A DNA stretch of 64,000 nucleotides, from NCBI GenBank assembly GCA_031262485.1, contig JAISHO010000012.1:124001-188000 (forward strand), given 5' to 3'. The stretch is from Propionibacteriaceae bacterium (GTDB lineage Bacteria > Actinomycetota > Actinomycetes > Propionibacteriales > Propionibacteriaceae). The notes below the pieces were generated by a model. That model was not told where the DNA came from, did no database searches, and was given only the letters and a program-made list of their open reading frames with translations. This document shows, piece by piece, positions 35,653 through 44,698 of this stretch (position 1 is the stretch's first letter; every line of letters begins with the position of its first letter). The position numbers and the translations under genes are program-made.

Positions 35653-35995
35653 CGCCGAAGAGTTCCGCCTCGACCTCTGGCGCCCACTCGTCGGCAAGCG
35701 TTCCCATGGTCTGTTCCCAGACGCGGCGGTACTCCTGGAACGGAATACGGTGACGGTTACCGACCATGATCGAGTGAATCTCGCCCGCCGCAATCTTCCG
35801 GGACACGGTGGACCGCGACATCATGAGGCCACGACCAACCTCGGCCGGAGTCATCATCTTCGGCTCACTCGTGACCGTGACAACTTCTCCCGCTTGGCCG
35901 GCCTTGCGAACGTAATCAAGCAAACGAGGCATCCACGGAGGATCCGATTTCTCCGCTACAAGAGTTTCTGGTTCGAAGATCAGAGCTTCTGACAT
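35645..35995 (-). CDS. Excisionase-type HTH antitoxin
   Basis: This 116-residue protein has an excisionase-like helix-turn-helix: MMTPAEVGRGLMMSRSTVSR followed by KIAAGEIHSIMVGNRHRIP. This is the usual upstream partner of PIN-domain toxins and would both neutralise the toxin and repress the operon. Its last eight bases overlap the toxin start. A TAGGAT box seven bases upstream of the ATG suggests a leaderless transcript. Confidence 0.78.
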   Translation of the reverse strand: MSEALIFEPETLVAEKSDPPWMPRLLDYVRKAGQAGEVVTVTSEPKMMTPAEVGRGLMMSRSTVSRKIAAGEIHSIMVGNRHRIPFQEYRRVWEQTMGTLADEWAPEVEAELFGDE

Positions 35996-36037
35996 ACACC
36001 TAATCCTACGCCATGCTGCACAGACAAACTAGATCTA
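35996..36037 (-). promoter_or_regulatory. Promoter and possible operator of the toxin-antitoxin pair
   Basis: On the minus strand TAGGAT (plus-strand positions 36003-36008) is seven bases before the ATG at 35995. A perfect palindrome TAGATCTA lies at 36030-36037, a plausible site for the HTH antitoxin. Confidence 0.4.
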
Positions 36038-36187
36038 ACTGATCATATCTTGGTTTCTCAAAGCCCCCTCGACCGTCGACATGAACTGTCTCCCCGGCGC
36101 GTTTTAGATGACTCTAGGTGTTGCGTCAGGTATGTTGAAGGTTGTGTGCCGTGTGTGAGACGAACCGACGACCTGAGGAGCCTCCCC

Positions 36188-36877
36188 GTGACCTCCGCCC
36201 CTGTTGCCACTGACTCGTCGAGCCCCTCATTGACGTTGCCTGATTTCTACGCCACTGACGATCGCAACCCGCCGATCGATCTATCGGAACCAGTCGGAGG
36301 ATTCCGGCTGCCAGCTCACCCCCCTGTCATCAGCGACCCTGCGGCCGCGTGGCAGCACAACAGCGAATCCGCCGCCGCAGTCGTGCTCGTCTCCGACGCA
36401 GAGGAAACCGGCCTGACCGATGGTGACGACGCCATCGACGATCCACAGTGGCCGGCGGACGCTCACCAACCGGTCATCCAGCACAGCGCTCCTCGCCCCG
36501 GGCCGGCCTCCGAGGCGCCGATTCGGCGTTCCGGCATTCCCGGAGGAGCCGGACCTTCGCGCCATCAACACAGCCACCAACACCACACGGCGACGACCGG
36601 ACGGCACGAGTCACGGCCGGCGCCGATCCCCGGGCGCCGCAAGCCCCGGGGCCGCGGGCTCGCCACCGTCATCGTCTTCCTCGGGCTCATCACCGCCGGG
36701 CTCGCCGGCGGCGCCATCTACGCCATCGCCAGCGGGGACGTTCCAGAAGACACGCTCACCTTCGTCTTCACCCCGACCGTCCTCACCTACATCGTCACCG
36801 GGCTCGTCTGCTACTTCGGCTTCCTCGTCGCCCTCGTCGGCGTCGCCGTGCGTCTCGCGCTCCGCGCCCGTCTGTGA
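36188..36877 (+). CDS. Putative membrane protein with disordered N-terminus
   Basis: This 229-residue protein begins at a GTG preceded by GAGGAG. About 150 residues are Pro, Ser, His and Ala rich without a recognisable fold; two membrane helices follow (LATVIVFLGLITAGLAGGAI and TYIVTGLVCYFGFLVALVGV). I do not recognise a family. It may belong with the downstream conserved small gene and LytR_C gene, since all three face the same way. Confidence 0.6.
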   Translation: MTSAPVATDSSSPSLTLPDFYATDDRNPPIDLSEPVGGFRLPAHPPVISDPAAAWQHNSESAAAVVLVSDAEETGLTDGDDAIDDPQWPADAHQPVIQHSAPRPGPASEAPIRRSGIPGGAGPSRHQHSHQHHTATTGRHESRPAPIPGRRKPRGRGLATVIVFLGLITAGLAGGAIYAIASGDVPEDTLTFVFTPTVLTYIVTGLVCYFGFLVALVGVAVRLALRARL

Positions 36878-36963
36878 CCTACGACGGTCACCTTGTCTGT
36901 CGCGCCTCAAACGTCGAGGTTCATGGTGGTCGGTGGGATGGCCCGTAAGCAGGAACAGACCAC

Positions 36964-36978
36964 TAAGCTCTCCGTGTG
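36964..36978 (+). promoter_or_regulatory. Leaderless-type promoter of the 97-residue gene
   Basis: TAAGCT at 36964-36969 is six bases before the GTG at 36976; no ribosome site is present. Confidence 0.5.
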
Positions 36979-37269
36979 ATCTTCAAACGCGTCGGGGATG
37001 AGCGCCCCTATCCACCGCACGGGCTCACCACGAAGGAGTGGGGAAAGATCGAGCCGAGCGAAGTGCGGCTGGCCGACCTCGTCACGACGAAACGCCTCCT
37101 CGATCTCGACGTCCTCTTCGACGAGGACTCCACGTTCTACGGCGACCTCTTTCCCCACGTCGTCGCCTGGCAGGGCGAGTTCTACCTCGAGGACGGCTTG
37201 CACCGCACGTTGCGCGCTGCCCTCCAGCAACGCCAGACCATCCATGCGCGGGTTCTCACCATCGAGTAG
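36976..37269 (+). CDS. Conserved actinobacterial small protein (often labelled VapB-family)
   Basis: This 97-residue protein (YPPHGLTTKEWGKIEPSEVRL near the start, DSTFYGDLFPHVVAWQGEFY in the middle, LHRTLRAALQQRQTIHARVL near the end) matches a small conserved actinobacterial family that automated pipelines call VapB antitoxin. No PIN toxin lies beside it; its partner in position is the LytR_C gene 116 bp downstream. The sequence shows no helix-turn-helix or AbrB pattern, so the antitoxin label is doubtful. GTG at 36976 is supported by the -10 spacing. Confidence 0.75.
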   Translation: MIFKRVGDERPYPPHGLTTKEWGKIEPSEVRLADLVTTKRLLDLDVLFDEDSTFYGDLFPHVVAWQGEFYLEDGLHRTLRAALQQRQTIHARVLTIE

Positions 37270-37385
37270 ACTCCGATGCGTGCCTGTGAGGGTCCGCACT
37301 CGCGGGGCGCAGTGGAGAAAGAACATTCCGGCCGCGATTCCCTCACCGAGGGCCCGCCGCGGCCGAGCCTTGTGGAGGAGGGATC

Positions 37386-37997
37386 GTGTCGGGTAGCTCA
37401 ACGATGGAAAAGCTCAAAGCACCGATCGCTCTCATCATCTTGTTCGGCATCCTCGCCTTCGGGATCTGGTGGGGTTACCGCACCGTCACCGCTCCCATCG
37501 AATACGCGCCACCGCCCCCCTGCGTCACCGTCGCCATGGAAGAGCTGACGACCGCCTCCGTCACCGTCGACGTCTTCAATGGCGGCGAACAGCGCGGGTT
37601 GGCCAACGACGTCGCCCGGGCGCTGCGCAACGGCGGCTACATCGTCGAAAACGTCGGCAACACCGAGGAAGACCACCCCGTCGTCAATGAGACGACGATC
37701 GTCGGGGTCTCCGCCGACAGCCCCGAAGTCCAACTCGTCGCCAGCTGGTTCAACAACGTCATCATCGAAGCCGACGGGCGGCCCGACCACACCGTCGACG
37801 TCCTCGTCGGCAACGCCTACGGCGGCATGACCGAGGCTCCGCCCATGGCGCTCCCCCTCCCCACCGGCGAAGTCTGCCTCCCCCAGAGCGAAGTGCCCGA
37901 AGAAGAAGGCGCCGTCGAAGGAGAAGCGGGAGCTGACGAGGCCGCTCCTGAAGGAGAAGCCGCTCCCGAGGGCGAGGGTGAGACCGCCGAAGGCTGA
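37386..37997 (+). CDS. Membrane-anchored LytR_C-domain protein
   Basis: This 203-residue protein has one N-terminal membrane helix (APIALIILFGILAFGIWW), then an extracytoplasmic LytR C-terminal domain (SVTVDVFNGGEQRGLANDVARAL to residue about 150) and a repetitive Glu/Ala/Gly tail. It lacks the LytR-CpsA-Psr catalytic domain, so it is not itself a wall-polymer ligase. A strong GGAGGAGGG site precedes the GTG. It converges with rsfS across 34 bp. The role may be in the cell envelope but is not shown here. Confidence 0.82.
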   Translation: MSGSSTMEKLKAPIALIILFGILAFGIWWGYRTVTAPIEYAPPPPCVTVAMEELTTASVTVDVFNGGEQRGLANDVARALRNGGYIVENVGNTEEDHPVVNETTIVGVSADSPEVQLVASWFNNVIIEADGRPDHTVDVLVGNAYGGMTEAPPMALPLPTGEVCLPQSEVPEEEGAVEGEAGADEAAPEGEAAPEGEGETAEG

Positions 37998-38031
37998 CGG
38001 GCGAACGTCTCAGTTCTGCGCTCCCTGATCC

Positions 38032-38382
38032 TCACCAGGTGAGATCAGGGCTGTCGAACCACAACCGATCCAACGCGAACTGCCCCCGCGCCTCCGCCTG
38101 CTGCACGTGGACGACGACCGACCCATAATCGAGCAGCACCCACCGCCCCTCCTGAGCGCCCTCTCGGCGCAGCGGCTTGAACCCCTCGCCGAGCAGCTTC
38201 TCCTCGACGGCGTCGACGATGGCTCCCGCCTGGCGTTCGTTGCCGGCGGTGACGATGACGAAGACGTCCGCGATCGACAATCGCTGCGAGACGTCGAGCA
38301 CACGGATGTCTTGCCCCAACTTCTCCTCCGCCGCGGCGACCACGCCACGGGCGATCGTCTTCGCCTCCTCGGAAGCCGTCAC
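38032..38382 (-). CDS. rsfS: Ribosome silencing factor RsfS
   Basis: This 116-residue Iojap-family protein binds ribosomal protein L14 on the large subunit and blocks subunit joining when nutrients are low. The core [25 protein letters not shown] and the [11 protein letters not shown] segment are diagnostic. Its GTG overlaps the nadD stop by four bases (GTGA), so it is translated with nadD. Confidence 0.95.
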   Translation of the reverse strand: MTASEEAKTIARGVVAAAEEKLGQDIRVLDVSQRLSIADVFVIVTAGNERQAGAIVDAVEEKLLGEGFKPLRREGAQEGRWVLLDYGSVVVHVQQAEARGQFALDRLWFDSPDLTW

Positions 38383-39059
38383 GCGATCTCCTCCACGTTC
38401 TCTGGCACGGGCTCCTGGTAGAGCCCGCGTTTCGCGATGTACTGAACGATGCCGTCGGGCACGAGATACCAGATCGGCAGCCCCTGGGCGACCCGGTCAC
38501 GGCAATCCGTCGACGAGATCGCCAACGCCGGCACCTCGAGCAGCGTCACCCGGTCGCTCGGCAACTGGCTGACGATCGACATGTCGAGCGGTGAGCCCGG
38601 CCGCGACACCCCGACGAAATGCGCCAGATCGAACAGATGGTCCGTGCCCTTCCACGTGAGGATCTGCGACAGCGCGTCCGCCCCGGTGATGAAGAACAAA
38701 TCGACGCCGTCGCCCCGGGCGGCCCGCAGATCACGCAACGTGTCGATCGTGTATGTCTCGCCGCCCCGATCGATGTCGACCCGGCTGATCGAAAAACGCG
38801 GATTCGACGCCGTCGCGATGACCGTCATGAGATAACGGTCCTCCGGCGACGACACTCGGCGCTCGGCCTTCTGCCACGGCGACCCCGTCGGCACGAACAC
38901 CACCTCGTCAAGACCGAACCGGTAAGCCACCTCGGAGGCGGCCACCAGGTGACCGTGGTGGATCGGATCGAACGTGCCACCCATGACCCCCAGCCGCAAC
39001 CGGGCGCCCGGCTCATGCGCCAACCCCTCCTCGGACAGAGGGGAGAACGTCTCACTCAT
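38379..39059 (-). CDS. nadD: Nicotinate-nucleotide adenylyltransferase
   Basis: This 226-residue enzyme joins nicotinate mononucleotide and ATP to deamido-NAD. The nucleotidyltransferase signature [11 protein letters not shown] is at 27-37 and the second motif appears as ISSTDCRDR (usually ISSTxIR). I use the ATG at 39059; the upstream extension to 39203 overlaps obg. It lies 10 bp after obg and overlaps rsfS, as in many actinobacteria. Confidence 0.94.
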   Translation of the reverse strand: MSETFSPLSEEGLAHEPGARLRLGVMGGTFDPIHHGHLVAASEVAYRFGLDEVVFVPTGSPWQKAERRVSSPEDRYLMTVIATASNPRFSISRVDIDRGGETYTIDTLRDLRAARGDGVDLFFITGADALSQILTWKGTDHLFDLAHFVGVSRPGSPLDMSIVSQLPSDRVTLLEVPALAISSTDCRDRVAQGLPIWYLVPDGIVQYIAKRGLYQEPVPENVEEIA

Positions 39060-39069
39060 GCGCCGCAGT

Positions 39070-40602
39070 CTACGGGCCGACCGGCGTCTCTGCTGACGCG
39101 TCGTCATCGGCCCAGTCGTCCCACTCCTCGTCGTCGGGATCGAAGCCCTCCGTCGCCAAGTTGACGGCCCGCTCCGCCTCCTTCTGGGCGTGATACGCGG
39201 CATCCTTGACCCGACGACGGCGCACCGCCGGACGCAGCTCCTGGAGCCGGTTGTCGTCTCCCCGGCGGCTCAGCAACTCCGCGCCGATGTCGATTTGAGG
39301 CGCGAAATCGAAGACGACGGCGTTCGCCCCGCCGATCGCGACCGTGTCACCAGCGACGGCGCCCTGCTTGAGCAGTTCGTCTTCGATGCCGATGCGGTTG
39401 AGGCGGTCCGCCAGATACCCGACCGCCTCACCGTTGCTGAAATCAGTCTGCTTGACCCAACGCTCCGGTTTGACGCCGCGCACCCGCCACAGGAAACCCT
39501 CCCCGTCGTTCTCACGGGTGACGGTGAACTCCGGGCCGTTCGCCGGCACCGGCGTCAGCACGATCCGCCGCGGCTCAGGCGCAGGCGCCGCCGCCCGCCG
39601 CGCCTCGACGATTCCCGCCATGGCGAAGACGAGCGCCTTGAGGCCCTCCCCCGTCTTCGTCGAAATCTCGAAGACCGTCAATCCCCGAGCCTCGAGATCG
39701 GGGCGCGCCATCGCCGCCACCTCACGCCCATCGGGCACATCGACCTTGTTGAGCGCGACGAGACGAGGACGATCCTCTAAGCCCCCATGGGCCGCCAGCT
39801 CTCCCTCGATGACATCGAGATCGCTCACCGGATCACGGCCGGGCTCGTAGGTGGCGCAGTCGATGACATGGACGATCGCCTGGCAGCGCTCGATATGGCG
39901 GAGAAAATCGAAACCCAACCCTTTGCCCTGGGCCGCGCCCTCGATGAGCCCCGGCACATCGGCCACCGTCAACGTCGTCGACCCCGCCACGACGACCCCG
40001 AGGTTCGGCGTCAACGTCGTGAACGGATAATCGGCGATCTGGGGCCGAGCCCGCGAGATCGCCGCGATGAGCGACGACTTGCCCGCCGAAGGGAAGCCGA
40101 CCAGCCCGACATCGGCGACGACCTTGAGCTCGAGGGTGATCTCGCGATCCTCGCCGTCCTCCCCCAACAAGGCGAAACCGGGAGCCTTACGGGCCTTCGT
40201 CGCCAAGGCCGCGTTGCCGAGGCCACCGCGACCGCCCTGGGCCACGACCACCTCCGCGCCCGCTCCGACGAGATCGGCCAACACCTCCCCGGTGGCGACA
40301 TCCGTCACAACCGTGCCGTCCGGCACCGTCAAGACGACGTCGCCGCCATCAGCGCCATCAGCGTTGTTCCCCTTGCCCGGCTGCCCGTTGTCGGCCGAAC
40401 GATGGGCGTGACGGTGATAGGCGACGAGCGTCGTCGTCGACGGATCGACCTTGAGGATGACCGAGCCGCCATCGCCCCCGTTGCCCCCGTCGGGCCCGCC
40501 GAGCGGCTTGAACTTCTCCCGGTGCACCGACGCGCAGCCATGCCCGCCCCGCCCGGCTGTGACCTGGAGCGTGACCGTGTCAACAAAAGAGGGAATCGCC
40601 AT
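39070..40602 (-). CDS. obg: GTPase Obg
   Basis: This 510-residue GTPase acts in 50S ribosome assembly and stress control. The glycine-rich Obg fold spans 1-160 ([14 protein letters not shown]), the G domain has GFPSAGKSS at 169-177, [16 protein letters not shown] and NKVD near 287, and a C-terminal OCT domain plus an acidic tail ([13 protein letters not shown]) follow. Length is at the long actinobacterial end. It is downstream of rpmA, separated by 177 bp with a terminator-like hairpin. Confidence 0.97.
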   Translation of the reverse strand: MAIPSFVDTVTLQVTAGRGGHGCASVHREKFKPLGGPDGGNGGDGGSVILKVDPSTTTLVAYHRHAHRSADNGQPGKGNNADGADGGDVVLTVPDGTVVTDVATGEVLADLVGAGAEVVVAQGGRGGLGNAALATKARKAPGFALLGEDGEDREITLELKVVADVGLVGFPSAGKSSLIAAISRARPQIADYPFTTLTPNLGVVVAGSTTLTVADVPGLIEGAAQGKGLGFDFLRHIERCQAIVHVIDCATYEPGRDPVSDLDVIEGELAAHGGLEDRPRLVALNKVDVPDGREVAAMARPDLEARGLTVFEISTKTGEGLKALVFAMAGIVEARRAAAPAPEPRRIVLTPVPANGPEFTVTRENDGEGFLWRVRGVKPERWVKQTDFSNGEAVGYLADRLNRIGIEDELLKQGAVAGDTVAIGGANAVVFDFAPQIDIGAELLSRRGDDNRLQELRPAVRRRRVKDAAYHAQKEAERAVNLATEGFDPDDEEWDDWADDDASAETPVGP

Positions 40603-40727
40603 CGCGGCCCCACCTCACCTTCGTCTGAAGAATCGCCGCACCGTCACCATCGAGGCGAGCGACCGGCGAAGAGCGCCGGATCGGCCGACACCCGGGCGCA
40701 GGAACACCGGTGCGGGAACGCACGAAA

Positions 40728-40752
40728 GGGACGGCTCTCATCGAGCCGCCCC
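40728..40752 (-). terminator. Terminator-like hairpin after rpmA
   Basis: On the minus strand GGGGCGGCTC pairs with GAGCCGTCCC (one wobble) around GATGA, followed by TTT. It would reduce read-through from rplU-rpmA into obg. Confidence 0.5.
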
Positions 40753-40779
40753 CTCGTAGCTGAAAAACTGTGATAACGC

Positions 40780-41031
40780 TCAGTCGCCGACGACCGAGAC
40801 GATCCGCCGACCGCGGCGTGTGCCGAACTCGACCTTGCCCTCGGCCAGAGCGAACAACGTGTCATCGCCACCACGGCCGACGTTGAGGCCCGGGTGGAAA
40901 TGGGTGCCGCGCTGACGGACGATGATCTCGCCCGCGTTGACGGCCTGGCCGCCAAACCGCTTGACGCCGAGACGCTGCGCTGTCGAATCACGACCGTTGC
41001 GCGACGAAGACGCGCCCTTCTTATGTGCCAT
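40780..41031 (-). CDS. rpmA: 50S ribosomal protein L27
   Basis: This 83-residue ribosomal protein has the invariant start [33 protein letters not shown] and the C-terminal GRRIVSVV. It does not carry the cleaved N-terminal extension seen in some firmicutes. It is 11 bp after rplU in the standard rplU-rpmA-obg order. Confidence 0.98.
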   Translation of the reverse strand: MAHKKGASSSRNGRDSTAQRLGVKRFGGQAVNAGEIIVRQRGTHFHPGLNVGRGGDDTLFALAEGKVEFGTRRGRRIVSVVGD

Positions 41032-41042
41032 GGCTCACTCCC

Positions 41043-41348
41043 TCACTTGATGCCGGTGACCTTGACCCGCGTGTAACGCTGGCGATGCCCCTGGCGCTTC
41101 AGATAGCCGGTCTTGTTCTTGAACTTGATGATCTTGATCTTGGGGCCCTTCGTCTCCGCCATGACCTCGGCCGTGACCGAGAAGGCGGCGAGCTTGGCCG
41201 CATCCGTCGTGACGGCGTCGCCGTCGACGACCATGAGGGGCGTCAGATCGATCGTGTCGCCGATCTTGACGTCACGCTTGTCGATATCCAGGACGTCGCC
41301 CTCGGCGACTTTGTGCTGCCGTCCACCACTACGCACGATCGCGTACAC
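41043..41348 (-). CDS. rplU: 50S ribosomal protein L21
   Basis: This 101-residue protein has the L21 start [17 protein letters not shown] and the C-terminal [21 protein letters not shown]. It starts with GTG at 41348. Its own promoter (41473-41501) lies in the 244-bp gap after the RNase E/G gene, giving a leader of about 120 nt. Confidence 0.97.
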   Translation of the reverse strand: MYAIVRSGGRQHKVAEGDVLDIDKRDVKIGDTIDLTPLMVVDGDAVTTDAAKLAAFSVTAEVMAETKGPKIKIIKFKNKTGYLKRQGHRQRYTRVKVTGIK

Positions 41349-41472
41349 GTCCGACCTACTCTCACACTCGTAAACTTCTGCTCACCGCATGATCGCGATG
41401 ACGGGGCCCTCCCGGAGGGAACGAGACCCAAGGCTCTCAGCACGTCCGCATGACACGGCGCGCCGACGACTC

Positions 41473-41501
41473 ATCCTAGATGATCACTCCAAGGTGAGCA
41501 A
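41473..41501 (-). promoter_or_regulatory. Promoter of rplU-rpmA
   Basis: On the minus strand TTGCTC (41496-41501) and TAGGAT (41473-41478) are 17 bp apart. The transcript would carry a leader of roughly 120 nt with a CCCTCCGGGAGGG hairpin, a possible control region. Confidence 0.5.
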
Positions 41502-41592
41502 CTTGTCACCACGGTGTGAACATCGGTTCCCTCTGCCCCCTCCGGCGGCGCCGTCGCTGAGACGACGCCGAGCGGACGGGCCGCGGGAAGAC

Positions 41593-44232
41593 TCACGATT
41601 TCCGGTTGCGCCCTCCCCCGCCGCGACGGTTGCGCTTGTTCTCGCGCTCGCCGCCGTCGGCCGGAGCCTGGGTGTCGACCGGGGTGTCGTAGCGGATGTA
41701 CCCCAGCCCCTGGCAGTGCTCGCACGGTTTCGTGAAAGCCTCCGCCAACCCGGTGCCGACCCGCTTGCGCGTCATCTGGACGAGCCCCAAGGAGGTGACC
41801 TCGGAGACCTGATGACGCGTGCGATCACGGCCGAGGCACTCGACGAGACGACGCAAGAGCAACTCGCGGTTGCTCGGCAGGACCATGTCGATGAAGTCGA
41901 TGACGATGATGCCGCCGATGTCGCGCAGACGCAGCTGACGGACGATCTCCTCGGCCGCCTCGAGGTTGTTCGCCGCGACCGTCGCCTCGAGGTTGCCGCC
42001 CGAGCCGGTGAACTTGCCGGTGTTGACGTCGATGACCGTCATCGCCTCCGTCCGGTCGATGACGAGCGAGCCGCCCGAGGGCAGGTGAACCTTGCGGTCG
42101 AGCGCCTTGGCGATCTGCTCGTCGATCCGGTACTGGGCGAACAGGTCGCCGCTGGCGTCGTGATCCCAATGGTCGATCCGCGCCGCCAGATCCGGGGCGA
42201 TGTGATCGAGATAGGCCTTGACGGTGTCGTGGGCGTCGATCGCCGAGCCGTTGCCGTCGACGATGAGCTTGGAGAAATCCTTCGTGAACAGGTCGCGCAC
42301 GATCCGCATCGTCAGATCGGGCTCAGCGTAAAGAAGCTGGGGGGATTGCCCCTTGGCCACCTTCTTCTCGATGACCTCCCACTGGGCCTTGAGCCGGTTG
42401 ACGTCGTGGACCAGCTCCTCCTCCGAGGCGCCCTCGGCGGCGGTGCGGATGACGACGGAGGCCTCGTCGCCGACGAGCGAGTCGAGGATGGATTTGAGAC
42501 GGCCCCGCTCGACGTCGGAGAGCTTGCGCGAGACGCCCGACAGGTGCCCCTTGGGCGCGTAGACGACGTAGCGGCCGGGGATCGAGATGTGCGAGGTGAG
42601 CCGGGCCCCCTTGGCTCCGACCGGGTCTTTCGAGACCTGGACGAGGATCGGTTGGCCGGAGGCGTAGGCGTCCTCGACCTTGCGCGAGGAGCCCTTCTCG
42701 CCGAGGGAGTCCCAATCGACCTCGCCGGCGTAGAGGACGGCGTTGCGCCCCCGGCCGATGTCGATGAAGACGGCCTCCATGCTCGGCAGGACGTTTTGCA
42801 CGCGCCCGAGGTAGATGTTGCCGATGAGCGAGGTGGCGGCGGCCCGGTCGACGTAGTGCTCGACGAGGATGCCGTCTTCCAAGACGGCGATCTGAGAGTA
42901 TTCGTCGCGTTGACGGATGAGCATCGTGCGATCGACCGACTCACGGCGGGCCAGGAATTCCGCCTCGGAGACGATGGGGGCGCGGCGGCGGCTGGCGGCC
43001 CGGCCCTCGCGGCGACGCTGGCGCTTGGCCTCGAGACGGGTCGAACCCTGGATGCCGGTGACAGAGTCGTCGGCTTCCTTGTTCTTGCCACCGTCCTTGG
43101 TGCGATTGCGCTTGCGCGGCTCGCGGACCTTGACGACGATCTCGGCGCCCTCGTCGTCCGTCTCATCACCGGCGTCGGAAGGATCCTCTCCCCGGCGGCG
43201 GCGACGACGGCGACGACGGACCGCGTCGGATTCGCCCTCATCGTCGGATTCCGAACTGTCAGCCTCGGACGAGGCGCCGGCAGCGGATTCGCTCTCTTCG
43301 GAGGCGTCCTCGTCATCGTTCGTCTCATCGGACTCGGCCCGATCGTCGCCCCGGCGACGACGACGGCCACCGCGACGGCGGCGGCGGCGGGAGAACTCGC
43401 CCGTCTCATCGTCACCCTCGCGTTCGGAGGGAGAATCGCTTCCTTCTGGCTCGTCGGCGCTGTCCTGGGCGATCGCTTCGGCTAGGTCGTCGAGTTCTTC
43501 GCGGCGCGGCGCGCGGGAGCGGGAACGGCGGGCCCGGGTGTGGGAGAGCTCGGCCAAGGCGTCCCCGATCGGGTCTTCGCCGGAGGTTCCAGTTGTCAAC
43601 GCCGGGGTCGAATCCGAAGAACCGGGCAACAATTCAGGGGAGGCCGGGGCGTGGCCCAGCTCAGCCCGGGAGGCTCCCGCCTCGATCGCGGCGGCGTCAC
43701 GCTCCGGGTGGGAGTCATCAACCGCATTGGAGGTCGAACGGTTCCGCGGCGTCGTCGTGCGGCTCCGGCGGTTGCGTTGCGTCGAGGGACGGGTCGTCGC
43801 GTCTGCTTCCGAACCGGCGGGGTCGCCGGATTCATCGGGCGAGGAGCCAGCCGACGGCGCCTCGCCGGAGGGGGTGTCACCGGCCGCGACGCTCGCTGCG
43901 GCGGAGGAACGACTGCGCGTGGAGCGGGTGCGCCGAGCCGGGGCTCCTTGAGCCTCGGCGGCGGAATCGTGGGAGGAGGCGTCGTTTGCTTGAGAACGAT
44001 CGCCTGGCCCGGTTGTGTCGGCGGTGGAATCCGGGGAATCGTCGGCCGCTCGATCGGCGGCAGACGAACGTTGGCGGGTCGTGGTCGCAGTCCGGCGCCG
44101 CCGGGTCGCCCGGGGCGCATCGTCAGATGCCGCCGAGGTGGTCGGGTCCCCGGCGAAAGCGGGGATCGTCTCCTGAGCTGGGGACGATGTTTCCGACGTC
44201 GCGGGGGCGGGTGAGAATTCTTCGTCGAGCAT
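41593..44232 (-). CDS. rne: Ribonuclease E/G
   Basis: This 879-residue endoribonuclease matures rRNA and tRNA and starts mRNA decay. The catalytic core is in the second half: S1-type region NIYLGRVQNVLPSMEAVFIDIG near 467, IDVNTGKFTG near 737, DIGGIIVIDFIDMVLP near 774 and the zinc-link CEHCQGLGYI near 837. The first 400 residues are low complexity, rich in Ser, Asp, Glu and Arg with RRRRR blocks, likely disordered and RNA- or partner-binding; actinobacterial RNase E enzymes often carry such extensions at the N-terminus. AGAGGAGC precedes the ATG. A long 5' region follows upstream. Confidence 0.94.
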   Translation of the reverse strand: MLDEEFSPAPATSETSSPAQETIPAFAGDPTTSAASDDAPRATRRRRTATTTRQRSSAADRAADDSPDSTADTTGPGDRSQANDASSHDSAAEAQGAPARRTRSTRSRSSAAASVAAGDTPSGEAPSAGSSPDESGDPAGSEADATTRPSTQRNRRSRTTTPRNRSTSNAVDDSHPERDAAAIEAGASRAELGHAPASPELLPGSSDSTPALTTGTSGEDPIGDALAELSHTRARRSRSRAPRREELDDLAEAIAQDSADEPEGSDSPSEREGDDETGEFSRRRRRRGGRRRRRGDDRAESDETNDDEDASEESESAAGASSEADSSESDDEGESDAVRRRRRRRRRGEDPSDAGDETDDEGAEIVVKVREPRKRNRTKDGGKNKEADDSVTGIQGSTRLEAKRQRRREGRAASRRRAPIVSEAEFLARRESVDRTMLIRQRDEYSQIAVLEDGILVEHYVDRAAATSLIGNIYLGRVQNVLPSMEAVFIDIGRGRNAVLYAGEVDWDSLGEKGSSRKVEDAYASGQPILVQVSKDPVGAKGARLTSHISIPGRYVVYAPKGHLSGVSRKLSDVERGRLKSILDSLVGDEASVVIRTAAEGASEEELVHDVNRLKAQWEVIEKKVAKGQSPQLLYAEPDLTMRIVRDLFTKDFSKLIVDGNGSAIDAHDTVKAYLDHIAPDLAARIDHWDHDASGDLFAQYRIDEQIAKALDRKVHLPSGGSLVIDRTEAMTVIDVNTGKFTGSGGNLEATVAANNLEAAEEIVRQLRLRDIGGIIVIDFIDMVLPSNRELLLRRLVECLGRDRTRHQVSEVTSLGLVQMTRKRVGTGLAEAFTKPCEHCQGLGYIRYDTPVDTQAPADGGERENKRNRRGGGGRNRKS

Positions 44233-44698
44233 GAGTGCTCCTCTTCACCGGCTGGGGGCCGGAGTCGTCTTCGTGGGGCGGGCCTCACGAATCAAGCCTG
44301 AAATATCCGGGCTTCGTGCTCGCCGCGGTCCGCCGGAAGGATCTCTCCGTGTCAAGGAGAATTCTCGGTGGTCGCGGTCAGATGGACGAAGCGACGTGGG
44401 CGTCTCTTGGAATCAGCCGAGATCAGCCCGGGCCCGCTCGTGCCTTCCGCGGGGATCTTGACGTGAGATCCGGTTCCACCGAACGGCGCGAAAGCGCGGC
44501 CTTGGAACGTATTATTCCACATCGTTCCCATCGCAGTCGCCGCGCCCCTATCGATGAGCCCCCTTTCGCCCCAGGTGATTCGCCGAATGACGACCGTGCG
44601 CCCGCGTTCACGCACGATTGGCCCGCCTGGGCGATTCCTGGCGTGGCGCGATCACGGCCACCGTTCACAAAACCCTCATGATGCGGAATGCTCGTCCT
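44233..44698. other. 466-bp intergenic region between rne and the maltokinase gene
   Basis: I see no gene here. It holds the ribosome site of rne, an imperfect 21-nt palindrome at about 44291-44311 (AAGCC ... GGGCTT), and an AT-rich patch with TATTAT at 44510-44515. It must contain both divergent promoters and probably a long rne leader. Confidence 0.5.

Noticed and set aside
41389..43485. 698-codon plus-strand frame over RNase E/G
   Set aside because: It mirrors the Arg/Asp-rich RNase E sequence and has no start site or domain.
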